A program made the translations under genes and the position numbers. Source: Granulicella sibirica (lineage in GTDB: Bacteria > Acidobacteriota > Terriglobia > Terriglobales > Acidobacteriaceae). From it: a DNA stretch of 64,000 bases. The notes under the pieces are model-generated. The model did no database searches, had not been told where the DNA came from, and saw nothing but the letters and a program-made list of their open reading frames with translations. Positions 17,476 to 26,334 of this stretch are shown here, in pieces (the stretch's first letter is position 1; each line of letters begins with the position of its first letter). Location of the stretch: NCBI RefSeq assembly GCF_004115155.1, contig NZ_RDSM01000001.1, positions 310,001 through 374,000 of the forward strand. The letters run 5' to 3'.

Positions 17476-18411
17476 GCCGAGGGCGCCCATTACTGTCTGC
17501 AGGTCCTTCCAGGCCTCGCCTTTCTGCCGGGGATCGCGCAGCAGAAATGCGGGGTGATAGGTCACCACGACTTTCGCTCCACGCGCGCTATGCCAGCGTC
17601 CGCGCAGGGAGGCAAGGGACTGCCGCACGCCAAGCAGATAGGTCGCCGCCGTCGCGCCAAGGGCCACGACGATCTCCGGCTGCACGATATCCATCTGCCG
17701 TATCAGGAACTGCGAGCATGTTCCTGCCTCGATTGGTTCGGGAACGCGGTTCGCTGGAGGGCGGCACTTTACGATGTTGGCGATGTAGACGTCTTCGCGC
17801 TTCAGTCCCATCGCCGCGATCATATTGTTCAGGAGCTGCCCGGCTTTGCCGACGAACGGCACGCCCGAGGCGTCCTCGTCCGCTCCTGGGCCTTCGCCAA
17901 CAAACATGAGCCGCGCATTCGGGTTGCCGTCCGCGAAGACGATGCTGTGGCGTCCCGCGTAGGCCAAGGGGCACCGCGTGCAGTCGCCGATCTCTTCCTG
18001 CAGAACTCGCAGCGCACCGGCCCGCTCTTCAGGCGCAACCCGGACCGGAGGTAGAGGCGCAAGTTCATCGAAGGAGGGTGGCTTGGGAATGGAGATATCG
18101 CTGTAGGGAGTGGAGCTGGCCTGGGGAGGAGCCACAACCGCAGGCTTCACCGGGGCGACAGGTGCAGGTGGGGTAGAAGGCCGAGGCGAAGAGACGGCAG
18201 GAGCAGCAACCGGTTTGGCCGCGACAGGAACATCCTGCGCCACGAGCGCTTCGGCGGGCCCAGCCAGGGTCGCCGCAAGCCGAGCAACAAGTTCGCTATC
18301 CGAGTCCCCATCCTGCCGGTAGAAGTCGTACACCCCAAGGTCGCGAAAGTACTCCACGTATCCGCGCAGTTGCTGCGCTGCTTCCGAACCCTGGCGTGCC
18401 TCTCCATCCAT
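17452..18411 (-). CDS. Type-4 (family 4) uracil-DNA glycosylase with iron-sulfur cluster
   Basis: 319 aa from ATG 18411. The first about 125 residues include a Pro/Ala-rich low-complexity linker. The catalytic domain starts at about residue 125: CTRCPLA and the distant CRPP and TCSQF cysteines supply the four [4Fe-4S] ligands; GEGPGADEDASGVPFVGKAG is the active-site motif of family 4; YHPAFLLR is the C-terminal motif. It excises uracil from DNA and is thermophile-type by family origin but common in acidobacteria. An N-terminal helical region (EAAQQLRGYVEYFRDLGVYDFYR) precedes the linker. The gene follows rpoZ by 7 bases. Confidence 0.9.
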   Translation of the reverse strand: MDGEARQGSEAAQQLRGYVEYFRDLGVYDFYRQDGDSDSELVARLAATLAGPAEALVAQDVPVAAKPVAAPAVSSPRPSTPPAPVAPVKPAVVAPPQASSTPYSDISIPKPPSFDELAPLPPVRVAPEERAGALRVLQEEIGDCTRCPLAYAGRHSIVFADGNPNARLMFVGEGPGADEDASGVPFVGKAGQLLNNMIAAMGLKREDVYIANIVKCRPPANRVPEPIEAGTCSQFLIRQMDIVQPEIVVALGATAATYLLGVRQSLASLRGRWHSARGAKVVVTYHPAFLLRDPRQKGEAWKDLQTVMGALGLKGPQRG

Positions 18412-18418
18412 CCCGGCG

Positions 18419-18628
18419 CTAGAGCCTCGTTCCGACGACAGGTTCAACCTTCTTCGCCTGAACGACGAAGGTTACGTGCCCGTCGCGAATCTCGTCCTGC
18501 GCCACGCGGCAGGCTTTCATCGACTTCGAAACCATGAGAGGAGGAGCACCCGACTGCAACTGGCGAGCCCGACGTGCTGCACCCTTGACAAGGCTGTACT
18601 TATTCAGCAGACCTTCGTTGACTGTCAT
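18419..18628 (-). CDS. rpoZ: RNA polymerase omega subunit
   Basis: 69 aa from ATG 18628, with GGGGGA eight bases upstream. The KYSLVKGAARRARQLQSG segment is the omega core that clamps the beta' C-terminus, followed by ACRVAQDEIRDGHVTFV. Omega promotes beta' folding and, in many bacteria, contributes to the ppGpp site. The longer frame reaching upstream to 18778 overlaps gmk and is not coding. The order gmk-rpoZ is conserved across many bacteria, which supports the call for so short a gene. Confidence 0.85.
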   Translation of the reverse strand: MTVNEGLLNKYSLVKGAARRARQLQSGAPPLMVSKSMKACRVAQDEIRDGHVTFVVQAKKVEPVVGTRL

Positions 18629-18714
18629 GATATATATCCCCCGCGGGATGTGGTTGTGTTGGTGTAACTCGAATCTACCGCATCCGGGAATATTTCGCAA
18701 AGTCCGTGCAACTC

Positions 18715-19377
18715 TTAGCCCGCCTGAAACGTCCCCAGGGCCGCCTGTAACTTGGTCGAAGCCTCGTCGGTCCGGCAACTGGCGGCGATCGCGTCCACCG
18801 CCTCGGGATCGTGGCGCTCGAATAAAACGATCGCCTTCATCTCCGTCACCGCCTGGTCGAGCACATCGTTTACGAGCGCATAGCGGTATTGCCGAATCCT
18901 CTTCAACTCCTCACGAGCCTCGCGCAGACGCCGCTCAATCACCGACTCGACGGTCATATGCTCGGCCTCGCTGCGGTTTCTCAGCCTCATCTCGAGCACC
19001 TCGGGACTTGGCGGCATGATGAAGATCGAGACGGCTTCGGGCAGCTTCTTCATCACCTGCATGGCTCCCTGCACGTCGATATCGAGAAGCAGATCCCGCT
19101 TCTCGGTCTTCGCATGCGCGAGTGCCGAGAGGGCCGTGCCGTAGTAATTTCCGAAGACTTCCGCCCACTCGAGAAAGTCTCCCGCCGAGATCATCCGCTC
19201 GAACTCCTCACGCGTGGTGAAGTAATACTCCTGCCCGTTCTTTTCGGAGCCGCGCGGCGCCCGCGTCGTATAGGAGATCGAGAAATCCAGGCCCTCGACC
19301 AGCGTCCGCAACTGGCTCACAATCGTAGATTTTCCTGAACCCGAAGGAGCCGAAATGATAAAAAGAATTCCCGCCAT
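18715..19377 (-). CDS. gmk: Guanylate kinase
   Basis: 220 aa from ATG 19377. P-loop SAPSGSGKST (about residues 9-18), the GMP-binding SISYTTRAPR segment (about 35) and GQEYYFTTREEFE (about 48) are Gmk signatures; LLLDIDVQGAMQV (about 97) follows, then RLRNRSEAEHMTVESVIERRL. It phosphorylates GMP and dGMP to the diphosphates. A GTG at 19428 would add 17 residues without family support. It lies between yicC and rpoZ, the same order as in many Gram-negative genomes. Confidence 0.95.
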   Translation of the reverse strand: MAGILFIISAPSGSGKSTIVSQLRTLVEGLDFSISYTTRAPRGSEKNGQEYYFTTREEFERMISAGDFLEWAEVFGNYYGTALSALAHAKTEKRDLLLDIDVQGAMQVMKKLPEAVSIFIMPPSPEVLEMRLRNRSEAEHMTVESVIERRLREAREELKRIRQYRYALVNDVLDQAVTEMKAIVLFERHDPEAVDAIAASCRTDEASTKLQAALGTFQAG

Positions 19378-19492
19378 AGTGCTTATCAGACTCCAAAGAA
19401 AAGCGTATCCAAGAAGTCTACCGGACACGTCTCCAGAGGGCGTTGATCCTGGGCGAAGCGGCTCGGCCGAGGGTTATTTTTGTTTATTTTCT

Positions 19493-20374
19493 TTACTCCA
19501 GATTTTGCACCTGCTCCTTGCACCGCTCGATCTCCGCCTTCATCCCTAGCCCGATGTCGGTCAACCGCAGGCCGCGCTCTCCCATCGCGCCGTTCATCTT
19601 CGAGACCATCGTGTTCGCCTCGCGGTTCATCTCCTGCAGCAGGAAGTCCAGCGCCTTGCCGACCTCGCCGCCCGCATCGAGCATCGCCTGGAAGCGCCGG
19701 GCATGGGTCTGCATGCGGACGATCTCTTCCTCCACATCGCTCCGCTCCGCGAGCATCGCGGCCTCGGTCAGGACACGCTCCTCGCTGGCCGCTGCGCCTT
19801 CCAGCAACTCGGCAAGCCTTGTCTTCAGCCGTTCGATATGTGCTTCCCGCACACCCTCGCGGAGGGCGGCCATCTCTCCGGCGAAGAGGAGCAGGCGGTC
19901 CATCCCGCTTCGCAGGCCAGCCACCAGGGACGCTCCTTCAAGGCTTCGCGCTTCGTTGAAGCGCTCCATGAGCGTAACTGCAGCTTCTTCGATCGCTGCC
20001 GCATCGATCACGCGCGCCGCGACTTCCGTGGTCATTACGCCCGGCACACGCAACATGCCGTTCAGATCAGGCTCACCGGTCACTCCATGCTTCTCGGCGG
20101 CCTCGCGGTAGTTCTTCACCAGTTCAGCGAGCAGGAAATCATTTCGCCGGACCTGCACCGACCCCGCTGCGCGATCGAGATCGAGCGACACCTCAACGTG
20201 GCCACGTGTCACCGCGCCGCGCACGATCGCCCGCAGCCGCGCCTCCAGTTCTTCGGACCCGGAGGACACACGGATCTGCAGATCGAGAAAGCGATGGTTG
20301 ACGCTCTTCACCGTCAGCGTGAAGCCATCTCCGTTTACGGTCGCGAAACCCGTCATCGAAAGGACACCGCTCAA
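19493..20374 (-). CDS. yicC: YicC family protein (endoribonuclease)
   Basis: 293 aa. The MTGFATVNGDGFTLTVKSVNHRFLDLQIRV N-terminal block (here split as MTGFA then SVNHRFLDL) and the C-terminal DUF1732 part EVGKALDFLLQEMNREANTMVSKMN are diagnostic. E. coli YicC is reported as an endoribonuclease involved in sRNA (RyhB) turnover. The start is TTG 20374, overlapping the msbA stop (TTGA). This gives an N-terminus of MSGVLSMTGFA, in line with the MIRSMTGF normal in the family. A membrane role is unlikely, as no hydrophobic segment is visible. Confidence 0.93.
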   Translation of the reverse strand: MSGVLSMTGFATVNGDGFTLTVKSVNHRFLDLQIRVSSGSEELEARLRAIVRGAVTRGHVEVSLDLDRAAGSVQVRRNDFLLAELVKNYREAAEKHGVTGEPDLNGMLRVPGVMTTEVAARVIDAAAIEEAAVTLMERFNEARSLEGASLVAGLRSGMDRLLLFAGEMAALREGVREAHIERLKTRLAELLEGAAASEERVLTEAAMLAERSDVEEEIVRMQTHARRFQAMLDAGGEVGKALDFLLQEMNREANTMVSKMNGAMGERGLRLTDIGLGMKAEIERCKEQVQNLE

Positions 20375-22218
20375 GCCACACCCTCCAGGCCGACACGGTC
20401 GTTATCCGCGAACTGCATATCGTGCAGGCGCCGGTATGTCCCCGAGTGAACCATGAGTTCCTCGTGCGTTCCTACTTCCGTGATCTGCCCCGCTTCCAGT
20501 ACAACGATCCTCGTTGCACGCCGAACAGTCGACAGGCGATGAGCGATCACGAACACCGTCCTTCCCTGCATGAGGTTCGCCAAAGCCGCCTGTACGAACT
20601 GCTCGCTTTCTGTGTCGAGCGCGCTGGTCGCTTCGTCGAGGATAAGGATCGGCGCGTTCTTCAGGATCGCCCGGGCGATTGCAAGCCTTTGCCGTTCGCC
20701 GCCGCTCAGGCGAACACCCTTCTCGCCGATCATGGTGTTGTAGCCTTCCGGCATGCGCAGGATGAAGTCATGCGCCAGGGCCATCTTCGCGGCTTCTTCT
20801 ACCTTGCTGAGCGGAACGTCCGGCTGACCGTATGCGATGTTGTTCCGCACGGTGTCGTTGAAGAGCACGGTCTCCTGCGTCACCTTGCCGATCTGCGCAC
20901 GCAGGCTCACAAGCGTGACGTCGCGCACGTCATGGCCATCGATGGTGATCGAGCCTGCGCTCGCATCGAAGAAGCGTGGGATGAGGTTCACCAGCGAACT
21001 TTTACCCGCTCCGCTCGGACCCACAAGCGCGATCACCTCGCCGCGTTGGACGTTGAGCGTTATGCCGCGCAGCACGAGCTTCTTTTCGCCATCGACGTCG
21101 TAGCCGAACTCTACGTCCTTGAAGTCAAAGCGCCCGGAAAAACCCTTCAGAACGTGCGCGCGGCGCTTCTCGCGGACCTCGTCCTGCGCATCCATGAACT
21201 TGAAGATGTCCTCGCTCGCGCCGAGCGCCTGCTGAAAGCTCGTGTAGAACATGGCGAACTTCCGAACAGGATCGTAGAGCGTGAAGACGGCGATGATGAA
21301 CGACATGAACGAGCCAACCGTCATCCGCTGATGAAGAATCTCCTGCCGTCCGAGGAAAAGCAGAAGCGCGATCGCCACTGATCCAAGGGCGTCCATCAAG
21401 GGCGAACTGATCGCCGCCACACTCATTGATTTCAGGTTCGCCCGGAAGAGTCTTCGCGCCGCACGACGAAAGCGATCCATCTCCCAGATCTCCATGCCGA
21501 AGGCCTTCACGATGCTGTTGCCCGTAATGGTCTCGTGCAGGATGTTCTGGATCTCGGCGAGCTTGTCCTGTCCGCGACGCGTGGTCTGCCGTACCCGCCT
21601 GCCGATGCGCCGGGCCGAAGAAATCACCACTGGAACGAACAGGAGGAGCACCCACGAGAGACGTCCGCCGTAGAAGATCGCTACGCCGACGAGGAAGATC
21701 AACGTGAAGAACTGCTGCAGGAACTCGCCCAGCACAGCCGACATCGCCGTCTGGACTTTCTCGATGTCGTTGATCAATGTCGACAGCAAGGAGCCCGTCG
21801 AATGCTTCTGAAAGAAGCTCATGGAGCGCCGCAGCACGGCGTTGTAGAGATCGTTCCGCAGGTCGGTGATCATGCCAAAGCCGGCGTAGTTCACCAGGTA
21901 CGTGCCTGCGTAATCCGATATCGACTTCACGATTGCCGACATCACGAGCGCATACGCCATGACGGTCCAGGCGTTGTGAAAGTGGCTCGGCACCAGCAGG
22001 TGCAGGTCTAGAGGATGTTTGAGATAGGGGGTCTTGAAGACCAGCACAGCGTCGTTCGGCACATCCGGATTCAGCACCTTATCGAAGATCTGCTTCACCA
22101 GCAGAACCCGGAAGGCTGCCATAGCCCCCACAAGGGCCATCAGAACCACTGAACCAAGTGAGTAGAGGGCGTAGGGCCGCATATACAGCAACAAACGCCA
22201 GATGCGCCTTACACCCAT
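20371..22218 (-). CDS. msbA: ABC transporter ATP-binding/permease protein, MsbA-type lipid flippase
   Basis: About 615 aa from ATG 22218, with GAGG nine bases upstream. The N-terminal six-helix ABC exporter domain spans about residues 1-330. The nucleotide-binding domain follows: Walker A GPSGAGKSS, signature LSGGERQR, Walker B ILILDEATSALD and the H-loop VIAHRLSTVRRA. The family flips core-lipid A across the inner membrane. The MsbA call is supported by neighbours: lptB, the LptC/LptA protein, rapZ and rpoN on one side, and gmk, yicC on the other. A plain lipid/drug exporter is the main alternative. It is followed by yicC with a TTGA overlap. Confidence 0.85.
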   Translation of the reverse strand: MGVRRIWRLLLYMRPYALYSLGSVVLMALVGAMAAFRVLLVKQIFDKVLNPDVPNDAVLVFKTPYLKHPLDLHLLVPSHFHNAWTVMAYALVMSAIVKSISDYAGTYLVNYAGFGMITDLRNDLYNAVLRRSMSFFQKHSTGSLLSTLINDIEKVQTAMSAVLGEFLQQFFTLIFLVGVAIFYGGRLSWVLLLFVPVVISSARRIGRRVRQTTRRGQDKLAEIQNILHETITGNSIVKAFGMEIWEMDRFRRAARRLFRANLKSMSVAAISSPLMDALGSVAIALLLFLGRQEILHQRMTVGSFMSFIIAVFTLYDPVRKFAMFYTSFQQALGASEDIFKFMDAQDEVREKRRAHVLKGFSGRFDFKDVEFGYDVDGEKKLVLRGITLNVQRGEVIALVGPSGAGKSSLVNLIPRFFDASAGSITIDGHDVRDVTLVSLRAQIGKVTQETVLFNDTVRNNIAYGQPDVPLSKVEEAAKMALAHDFILRMPEGYNTMIGEKGVRLSGGERQRLAIARAILKNAPILILDEATSALDTESEQFVQAALANLMQGRTVFVIAHRLSTVRRATRIVVLEAGQITEVGTHEELMVHSGTYRRLHDMQFADNDRVGLEGVA

Positions 22219-22270
22219 CCCAACGCACCTCGCCAAGAAACCATGAGGCCCATTCTATCGCCGTACGAGC

Positions 22271-23158
22271 CTACCGTGGCATGTCCCGATGCGTCACCTT
22301 TACGCGGTATCCCGCATCTCCGAGTCGCCGCTGCATCTCTTCCGCGATCATTACCGACCGGTGCTGGCCTCCCGTACATCCGAACGCCACCGTGAGGTAG
22401 CTCTTGCCTTCCTTGATGTAGAACGGCAGCAGGAACGTCAGCATCTCCGTCGTCTTCTCGAGGAACTCCTCAGTCTGCGGAAAGCTCCGAACGTACTTCG
22501 CCACCTTCGGGTCTTTGCCTGTGAGAGGACGAAACTCCTCGATGAAGTGTGGATTCGGCAGGAATCTCACGTCGAAGACCAGGTCCGCGTCGGTTGGGAC
22601 GCCATTCTTGAAGCCGAAGCTCATCGAGGCGATCGTAAGGTTCTGCTCGCTCGCCTCCTGGTCGAACTGCGCGTTGATATGTGCGCGGAGTTCATGGACA
22701 TTGAATTTCGTGGTCTCTAGAACAATATCCGCGACGTTGCGGATGGGGTCGAGCCTTTTCCGCTCCTCCTCGATGGATTGCACGACAGTATCGCCACGCC
22801 CCATCGGGTGCGGCCTGCGAGTCTCAGAGAAACGCCGCACAAGCGCGTCGTCGCTGGCCTCGAGAAACAGAACCTTGGTTGCGAGGACGGTTCGTATCTT
22901 CTTGAGATTGGCCGGGAACTCCTCGAGCCGAATGCCTTCCCGCACGTCGATCACAAGCGCCGCCCGCTTGATGTCGCGCGACTCCCGGACGATCTCCGCG
23001 AACTGCGTCATCAGCTCAAGCGGGAGGTTATCGACCGCGTAATAGCCAAGATCCTCAAAGGCCTTCAAGGCCGAGGCCTTGCCTGACCCGGACATTCCCG
23101 TCAGGATGACAAGTTCTTTGCCCGGCTCAGTCGTGCTCTGCTGCTCGTTCACACCCAT
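22271..23158 (-). CDS. rapZ: RNase adapter RapZ (YvcJ family nucleotide-binding protein)
   Basis: 295 aa. N-terminal P-loop region ILTGMSGSGKASALKAFEDLGYYAVDNLP is split here as GMSGSGKAS near residue 20 and GYYAVDNLP after it. The usual Ser after the P-loop Lys is Ala, with Ser following. The C-terminal SYLTVAFGCTGGQHRSV (about residue 262) and VTHRDMPR ending are diagnostic. In E. coli RapZ binds GlmZ sRNA and GlcN6P and targets GlmZ to RNase E; the role outside enterobacteria is less clear. ATG 23158 has AGGA seven bases upstream. The gene follows hpf and a 13-bp inverted repeat. Confidence 0.92.
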   Translation of the reverse strand: MGVNEQQSTTEPGKELVILTGMSGSGKASALKAFEDLGYYAVDNLPLELMTQFAEIVRESRDIKRAALVIDVREGIRLEEFPANLKKIRTVLATKVLFLEASDDALVRRFSETRRPHPMGRGDTVVQSIEEERKRLDPIRNVADIVLETTKFNVHELRAHINAQFDQEASEQNLTIASMSFGFKNGVPTDADLVFDVRFLPNPHFIEEFRPLTGKDPKVAKYVRSFPQTEEFLEKTTEMLTFLLPFYIKEGKSYLTVAFGCTGGQHRSVMIAEEMQRRLGDAGYRVKVTHRDMPR

Positions 23159-23176
23159 GGAGAAATCCTAGCATCT

Positions 23177-23220
23177 GCCCGTTTGCTCCTGGATCAATCG
23201 CAAGCCGGGAGCAAACGGGC
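23177..23220 (-). repeat. 13-bp inverted repeat between hpf and rapZ
   Basis: GCCCGTTTGCTCC (23177-23189) and GGAGCAAACGGGC (23208-23220) form a perfect stem with an 18-base loop. No T-run follows on the minus strand, so it could be a weak terminator, an mRNA-processing hairpin or an RNA-binding site ahead of rapZ. Confidence 0.6.
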
Positions 23221-23235
23221 GAGAGCCAGGCCCAC

Positions 23236-23586
23236 TCAAACGGCGATGTCCACCTGTTCCAACACCGTGTCTCTCATTCCGATTCCCTTGGGATGCCGCT
23301 TCATCGTAGTTGTCTTCTGGTTGTGCCGAACCCACTGCTGCTCCAGCTTCGCGAGCGCGTCGTGCAGGGCCGCTTCCATGTCGGTCCCTTCGCAGTTCGC
23401 CACCAGCGTCTGCCCTTTGCACAGCACGGAGATCTCGGCCATCTGCCGGTACTTATCCACCGTCAAAATGACGTGTGCGCTGCACGCCCCGCCAATCATC
23501 TCCCCGATACGCGTAAGCCCTGCCGCAGCCTGCGCCTTCTGCTTCGCCGTTACTGTCGTATGCCGTCCGGTGTACTCGATATTCAT
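23236..23586 (-). CDS. hpf: Ribosome hibernation-promoting factor (short HPF/YfiA type)
   Basis: 116 aa from ATG 23586. The N-terminus MNIEYTGRHTTVTAKQKA and the ISVLCKGQTLVANCEGTDMEAALHDALAKLEQQ segment, split here around residues 60-95, are typical of the S30AE fold. The long-form C-terminal dimerisation domain is absent, so this is a short HPF. It binds the 30S decoding site in stationary phase. An upstream frame from 23613 adds nine residues and is less likely. It lies between rpoN and rapZ, exactly as in E. coli. Confidence 0.9.
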   Translation of the reverse strand: MNIEYTGRHTTVTAKQKAQAAAGLTRIGEMIGGACSAHVILTVDKYRQMAEISVLCKGQTLVANCEGTDMEAALHDALAKLEQQWVRHNQKTTTMKRHPKGIGMRDTVLEQVDIAV

Positions 23587-23707
23587 CCAAACACCCCGTT
23601 TTTGCTTGCTCAACGTGTTGGTTCAGGCCTGGTCGACTCAACCGTGCGAGCCGCCCCTTCTTTGCTGCTCCTCGAACTTCCCGAGGCTAAAAATCGTACG
23701 ATGCGTT

Positions 23708-25405
23708 TTACCGTACTCGCCGTTGGTGCGTACTCGGGATTTGGAGATCCTCCCGGTACTTCGCCACCGTCCTACGCGTGACCTGGATACCTTCCCGCTG
23801 CAACTGCGCCGCTAACTGGTCGTCCGTGAGCGGCTTCCTCGAGTCCTCCGCTTCAATCATCTGCTTTACCTTCCGCTTGAGCAATACCAAGGGAAGGTCC
23901 CCCCCTTCGGGGCCGCCGACGCCCTCGGAGAAGAAAAATCGCAGTTCATAGACGCCCTGGTGGGTGTGGACGTATTTGTTCGACACCGCGCGGCTGACCG
24001 TCGAGGGATGCACCCCAAGCTCCTCGGCAACTTCCTTGATCATCATCGGTTTCAGGCCGGACTCACCTTTTTCAAGAAACTCCTGCTGCCGCCTTAAGAT
24101 CACCTCGCAGGTACGCACGATCGTGTTTTTCCTCTGCTCGATGTTCCGGAGAAGCTGGATCGCCGACTTGTAGCGCTCCTTCACGTACTCACGGACTTCC
24201 TTCTCCGTCTGCTTCTGCCGGAGCATCTTGCGGTAGCCCTGGTTGAGGCGCAGTGTTGGCAGGTCGTCCTCATTCACCACCACGACGTAGACGTCGTCCC
24301 GCTTCACGAAGGCCACGTCCGGCTCGATCAGCCGCGTTTCGGACTGGTTGTACCGCTGGCCGGGCCGGGGGTCGAGCGTCCGGATGAAGTCCACCGCAGC
24401 CTGTACTTCATCAGCCGAGCGGCCGCAGCTCTTCGTCAGCTCTCGCATATCCTTCTTCTGCAGAAGCCCAAGAAAGTTCGTGACGATATTCTCCGCCACG
24501 GAAAAGGTGTCCGTCCGGTCGACGGAAACCCGGCCCTTCGGCTCCGGAATTTCCGCGTACTCGTCCGGATCGTCCCACCTGGTTTTTTTCGAGAACGCCC
24601 CGTTCGATGAAGCGCCATTGGACGAAGCGCCGTTGGACGAAGATCCGTTGGAACCAGCTTTTTTCTTCGACTCTTCCCTCTGACGCCGGGCGAGCGTCAT
24701 CTCCGCCTCGCGCCTTTGGGCGCAGATCTGGATGATGAGGCATTCCTTCAGGTCTCGAGCCGCCACTCCGACGGGATCAAGCTGATTGACCAGCTCGCGC
24801 GCGGCGATAACGTCCGCAAGCGCCTTAGCCCGCGCCGCCTCGAACTCGTCCGGTCCGGTCGTCAAGGAGATCCTGCCCGCAATCAGGAGGGCCTCGGCCA
24901 TCTCTTCGTCGCTCGCGGTCAGGTATCCATTTTCGTTCAGGTTCCCGACGACGAGATCGGCGGCGGCTTTGACTCCGGGCGTCAGGGTCAGGGCGCCAAG
25001 CTGCCACCCCAGGTGATCGCTCAGGGTGCTAGGTTGCGACAAAAAATGCTCAAACGAGGGCTTATCTGACTCCTCGAAGTTCGACGCAGTCTTGAAACCG
25101 GGGTCGAGATAATCCTGAAAGTAGCTGCCGAAATCGATCTCATCGAAGGGATCTTTCTCGACCCGCTCGGTCTCCGCGGCGACATCCTCCGCGGAGCGTT
25201 CGCGATCTCCTTCGATTCCCGTCCGTTCATCCAGCGAGACGCTGATCTCCTCCAGTTCTTCCAGAACCGGGTTCTCGATCATCTCGTTGTTCAGCATTTC
25301 CTTCAGTTCGAGCTTGTTCAGCGCGAGCACGCTGACCATCTGCACCAGGCCGGGAGTCAATACCTGCCGTTGCGATACCCGTAAATTCAGCTTGGGCTGA
25401 AGCAA
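23708..25405 (-). CDS. rpoN: RNA polymerase sigma-54 factor
   Basis: 565 aa from TTG 25405. Region I, the activator-interacting part, starts with LNLRVSQRQVLTPGLVQMVSVLALNKLELKEML. Region II is acidic. The core-binding and HTH domains follow, and the RpoN box is VTRRTVAKYREDLQIPS at about 543-559. A Ser/Asn/Gly/Ala-rich linker encoded by a 15-base repeat lies near residues 250-270. The TTG start has no alternative ATG nearby. Sigma-54 needs an AAA+ activator, none of which is in this window. Gene order lptB-rpoN-hpf-rapZ matches the proteobacterial locus. Confidence 0.95.
   Translation of the reverse strand: MLQPKLNLRVSQRQVLTPGLVQMVSVLALNKLELKEMLNNEMIENPVLEELEEISVSLDERTGIEGDRERSAEDVAAETERVEKDPFDEIDFGSYFQDYLDPGFKTASNFEESDKPSFEHFLSQPSTLSDHLGWQLGALTLTPGVKAAADLVVGNLNENGYLTASDEEMAEALLIAGRISLTTGPDEFEAARAKALADVIAARELVNQLDPVGVAARDLKECLIIQICAQRREAEMTLARRQREESKKKAGSNGSSSNGASSNGASSNGAFSKKTRWDDPDEYAEIPEPKGRVSVDRTDTFSVAENIVTNFLGLLQKKDMRELTKSCGRSADEVQAAVDFIRTLDPRPGQRYNQSETRLIEPDVAFVKRDDVYVVVVNEDDLPTLRLNQGYRKMLRQKQTEKEVREYVKERYKSAIQLLRNIEQRKNTIVRTCEVILRRQQEFLEKGESGLKPMMIKEVAEELGVHPSTVSRAVSNKYVHTHQGVYELRFFFSEGVGGPEGGDLPLVLLKRKVKQMIEAEDSRKPLTDDQLAAQLQREGIQVTRRTVAKYREDLQIPSTHQRRVR
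24595..24660 (-). repeat. 15-base tandem repeat inside rpoN
   Basis: Four near-identical 15-base units encode SSNGA/SSNGS pentapeptides in the sigma-54 linker. This is a likely site of slippage-type length variation; it stays in frame because the unit is a multiple of three. Confidence 0.75.
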
Positions 25406-25599
25406 AAGTCACCAACCTCACGACGTGGAATGCCAGGGAGCATTCGTGAGACAGCCAAACCCGTTCAGCAGCGAGCGGGAAACAAACGGCCCCCGACTTG
25501 CTCAGAGGCTCCGCTTGCACCAAAGTCTACACGCCTTCGGCCCGCCCTGCCGAGTCCCTGCTTTTAGTCGCTACTCCGGTGCCCCGTTCCCGGGACCTT

Positions 25600-26334
25600 C
25601 TAGTCCATGGAAAACTTTTCGCCCAGATAGATCCTCTTTACCTCAGCGTCGCGACCAAGTTCGCCCGGTGTTCCCGCGCGAAAGATCGTTCCCTCGTTGA
25701 TGATGTACGCCCGATCCACCACCGAGAGGGTCTCGCGGACGTTGTGGTCTGTGATCAGCACCCCGATCCCGCTCGCCTTCAGGCCGAAGATAATCTCCTG
25801 TAGATCCAGCACAGCGATTGGGTCGATTCCCGAAAACGGCTCGTCCAGTAAAATGAATGCCGGCTCGATGGCCAGACACCGGGCGATCTCGACCCGGCGT
25901 CGCTCGCCGCCGCTCAGGGCGTACCCATGGGTCTTGCGAACGTGCCCGAGGTTCAACTGCTCAATCAGCTTTTCGGTCTTTGTGCGACGGCTCTCCCAGC
26001 TGAGGTGTTGCGCTTCGAGGACGGCGAGAATGTTCTCTTCCACGGTCAGCTTACGGAAGACCGAGGGCTCCTGCGGCAGGTAGCTGATGCCGTACTTCCG
26101 TGCCCGCAGATACATTGGCAGCCGAGTGATGTCGTCGCCGTCAGCGAGCACCCGGCCGGAATCGGGCCGAACCAGCCCGACGATCATGTAGAAACTCGTT
26201 GTCTTTCCGGCTCCATTGGGGCCGAGCAAACCCACGACCTCGCCCTGCTGAATCTCGACCGACACCCCGCGAACCACCTGCCGCCCGCCATACGACTTGC
26301 CAATCTCTTCGGTTACCAACCGCCGCATCGTCAC
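25600..26334 (-). CDS. lptB: LPS export ABC transporter ATP-binding protein
   Basis: 244 aa. Walker [10 protein letters not shown] (about residues 40-48), Q-loop [15 protein letters not shown], signature [14 protein letters not shown] and Walker [17 protein letters not shown] are all present; DHNVRETL supplies the H-loop. LptB drives extraction of LPS from the inner membrane with LptFG. The start GTG 26334 overlaps the stop of the LptC/LptA-like gene (GTGA); an ATG at 26328 is an alternative. LptF and LptG are not in the window. Confidence 0.95.
   Translation of the reverse strand: MTMRRLVTEEIGKSYGGRQVVRGVSVEIQQGEVVGLLGPNGAGKTTSFYMIVGLVRPDSGRVLADGDDITRLPMYLRARKYGISYLPQEPSVFRKLTVEENILAVLEAQHLSWESRRTKTEKLIEQLNLGHVRKTHGYALSGGERRRVEIARCLAIEPAFILLDEPFSGIDPIAVLDLQEIIFGLKASGIGVLITDHNVRETLSVVDRAYIINEGTIFRAGTPGELGRDAEVKRIYLGEKFSMD

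Noticed and set aside
19440..19492. CTCGGCCGAG palindrome followed by T-rich stretch in the plus direction between gmk and yicC
   Set aside because: Both flanking genes are on the minus strand, so a plus-strand terminator has no gene to serve; the T-rich run is probably chance.
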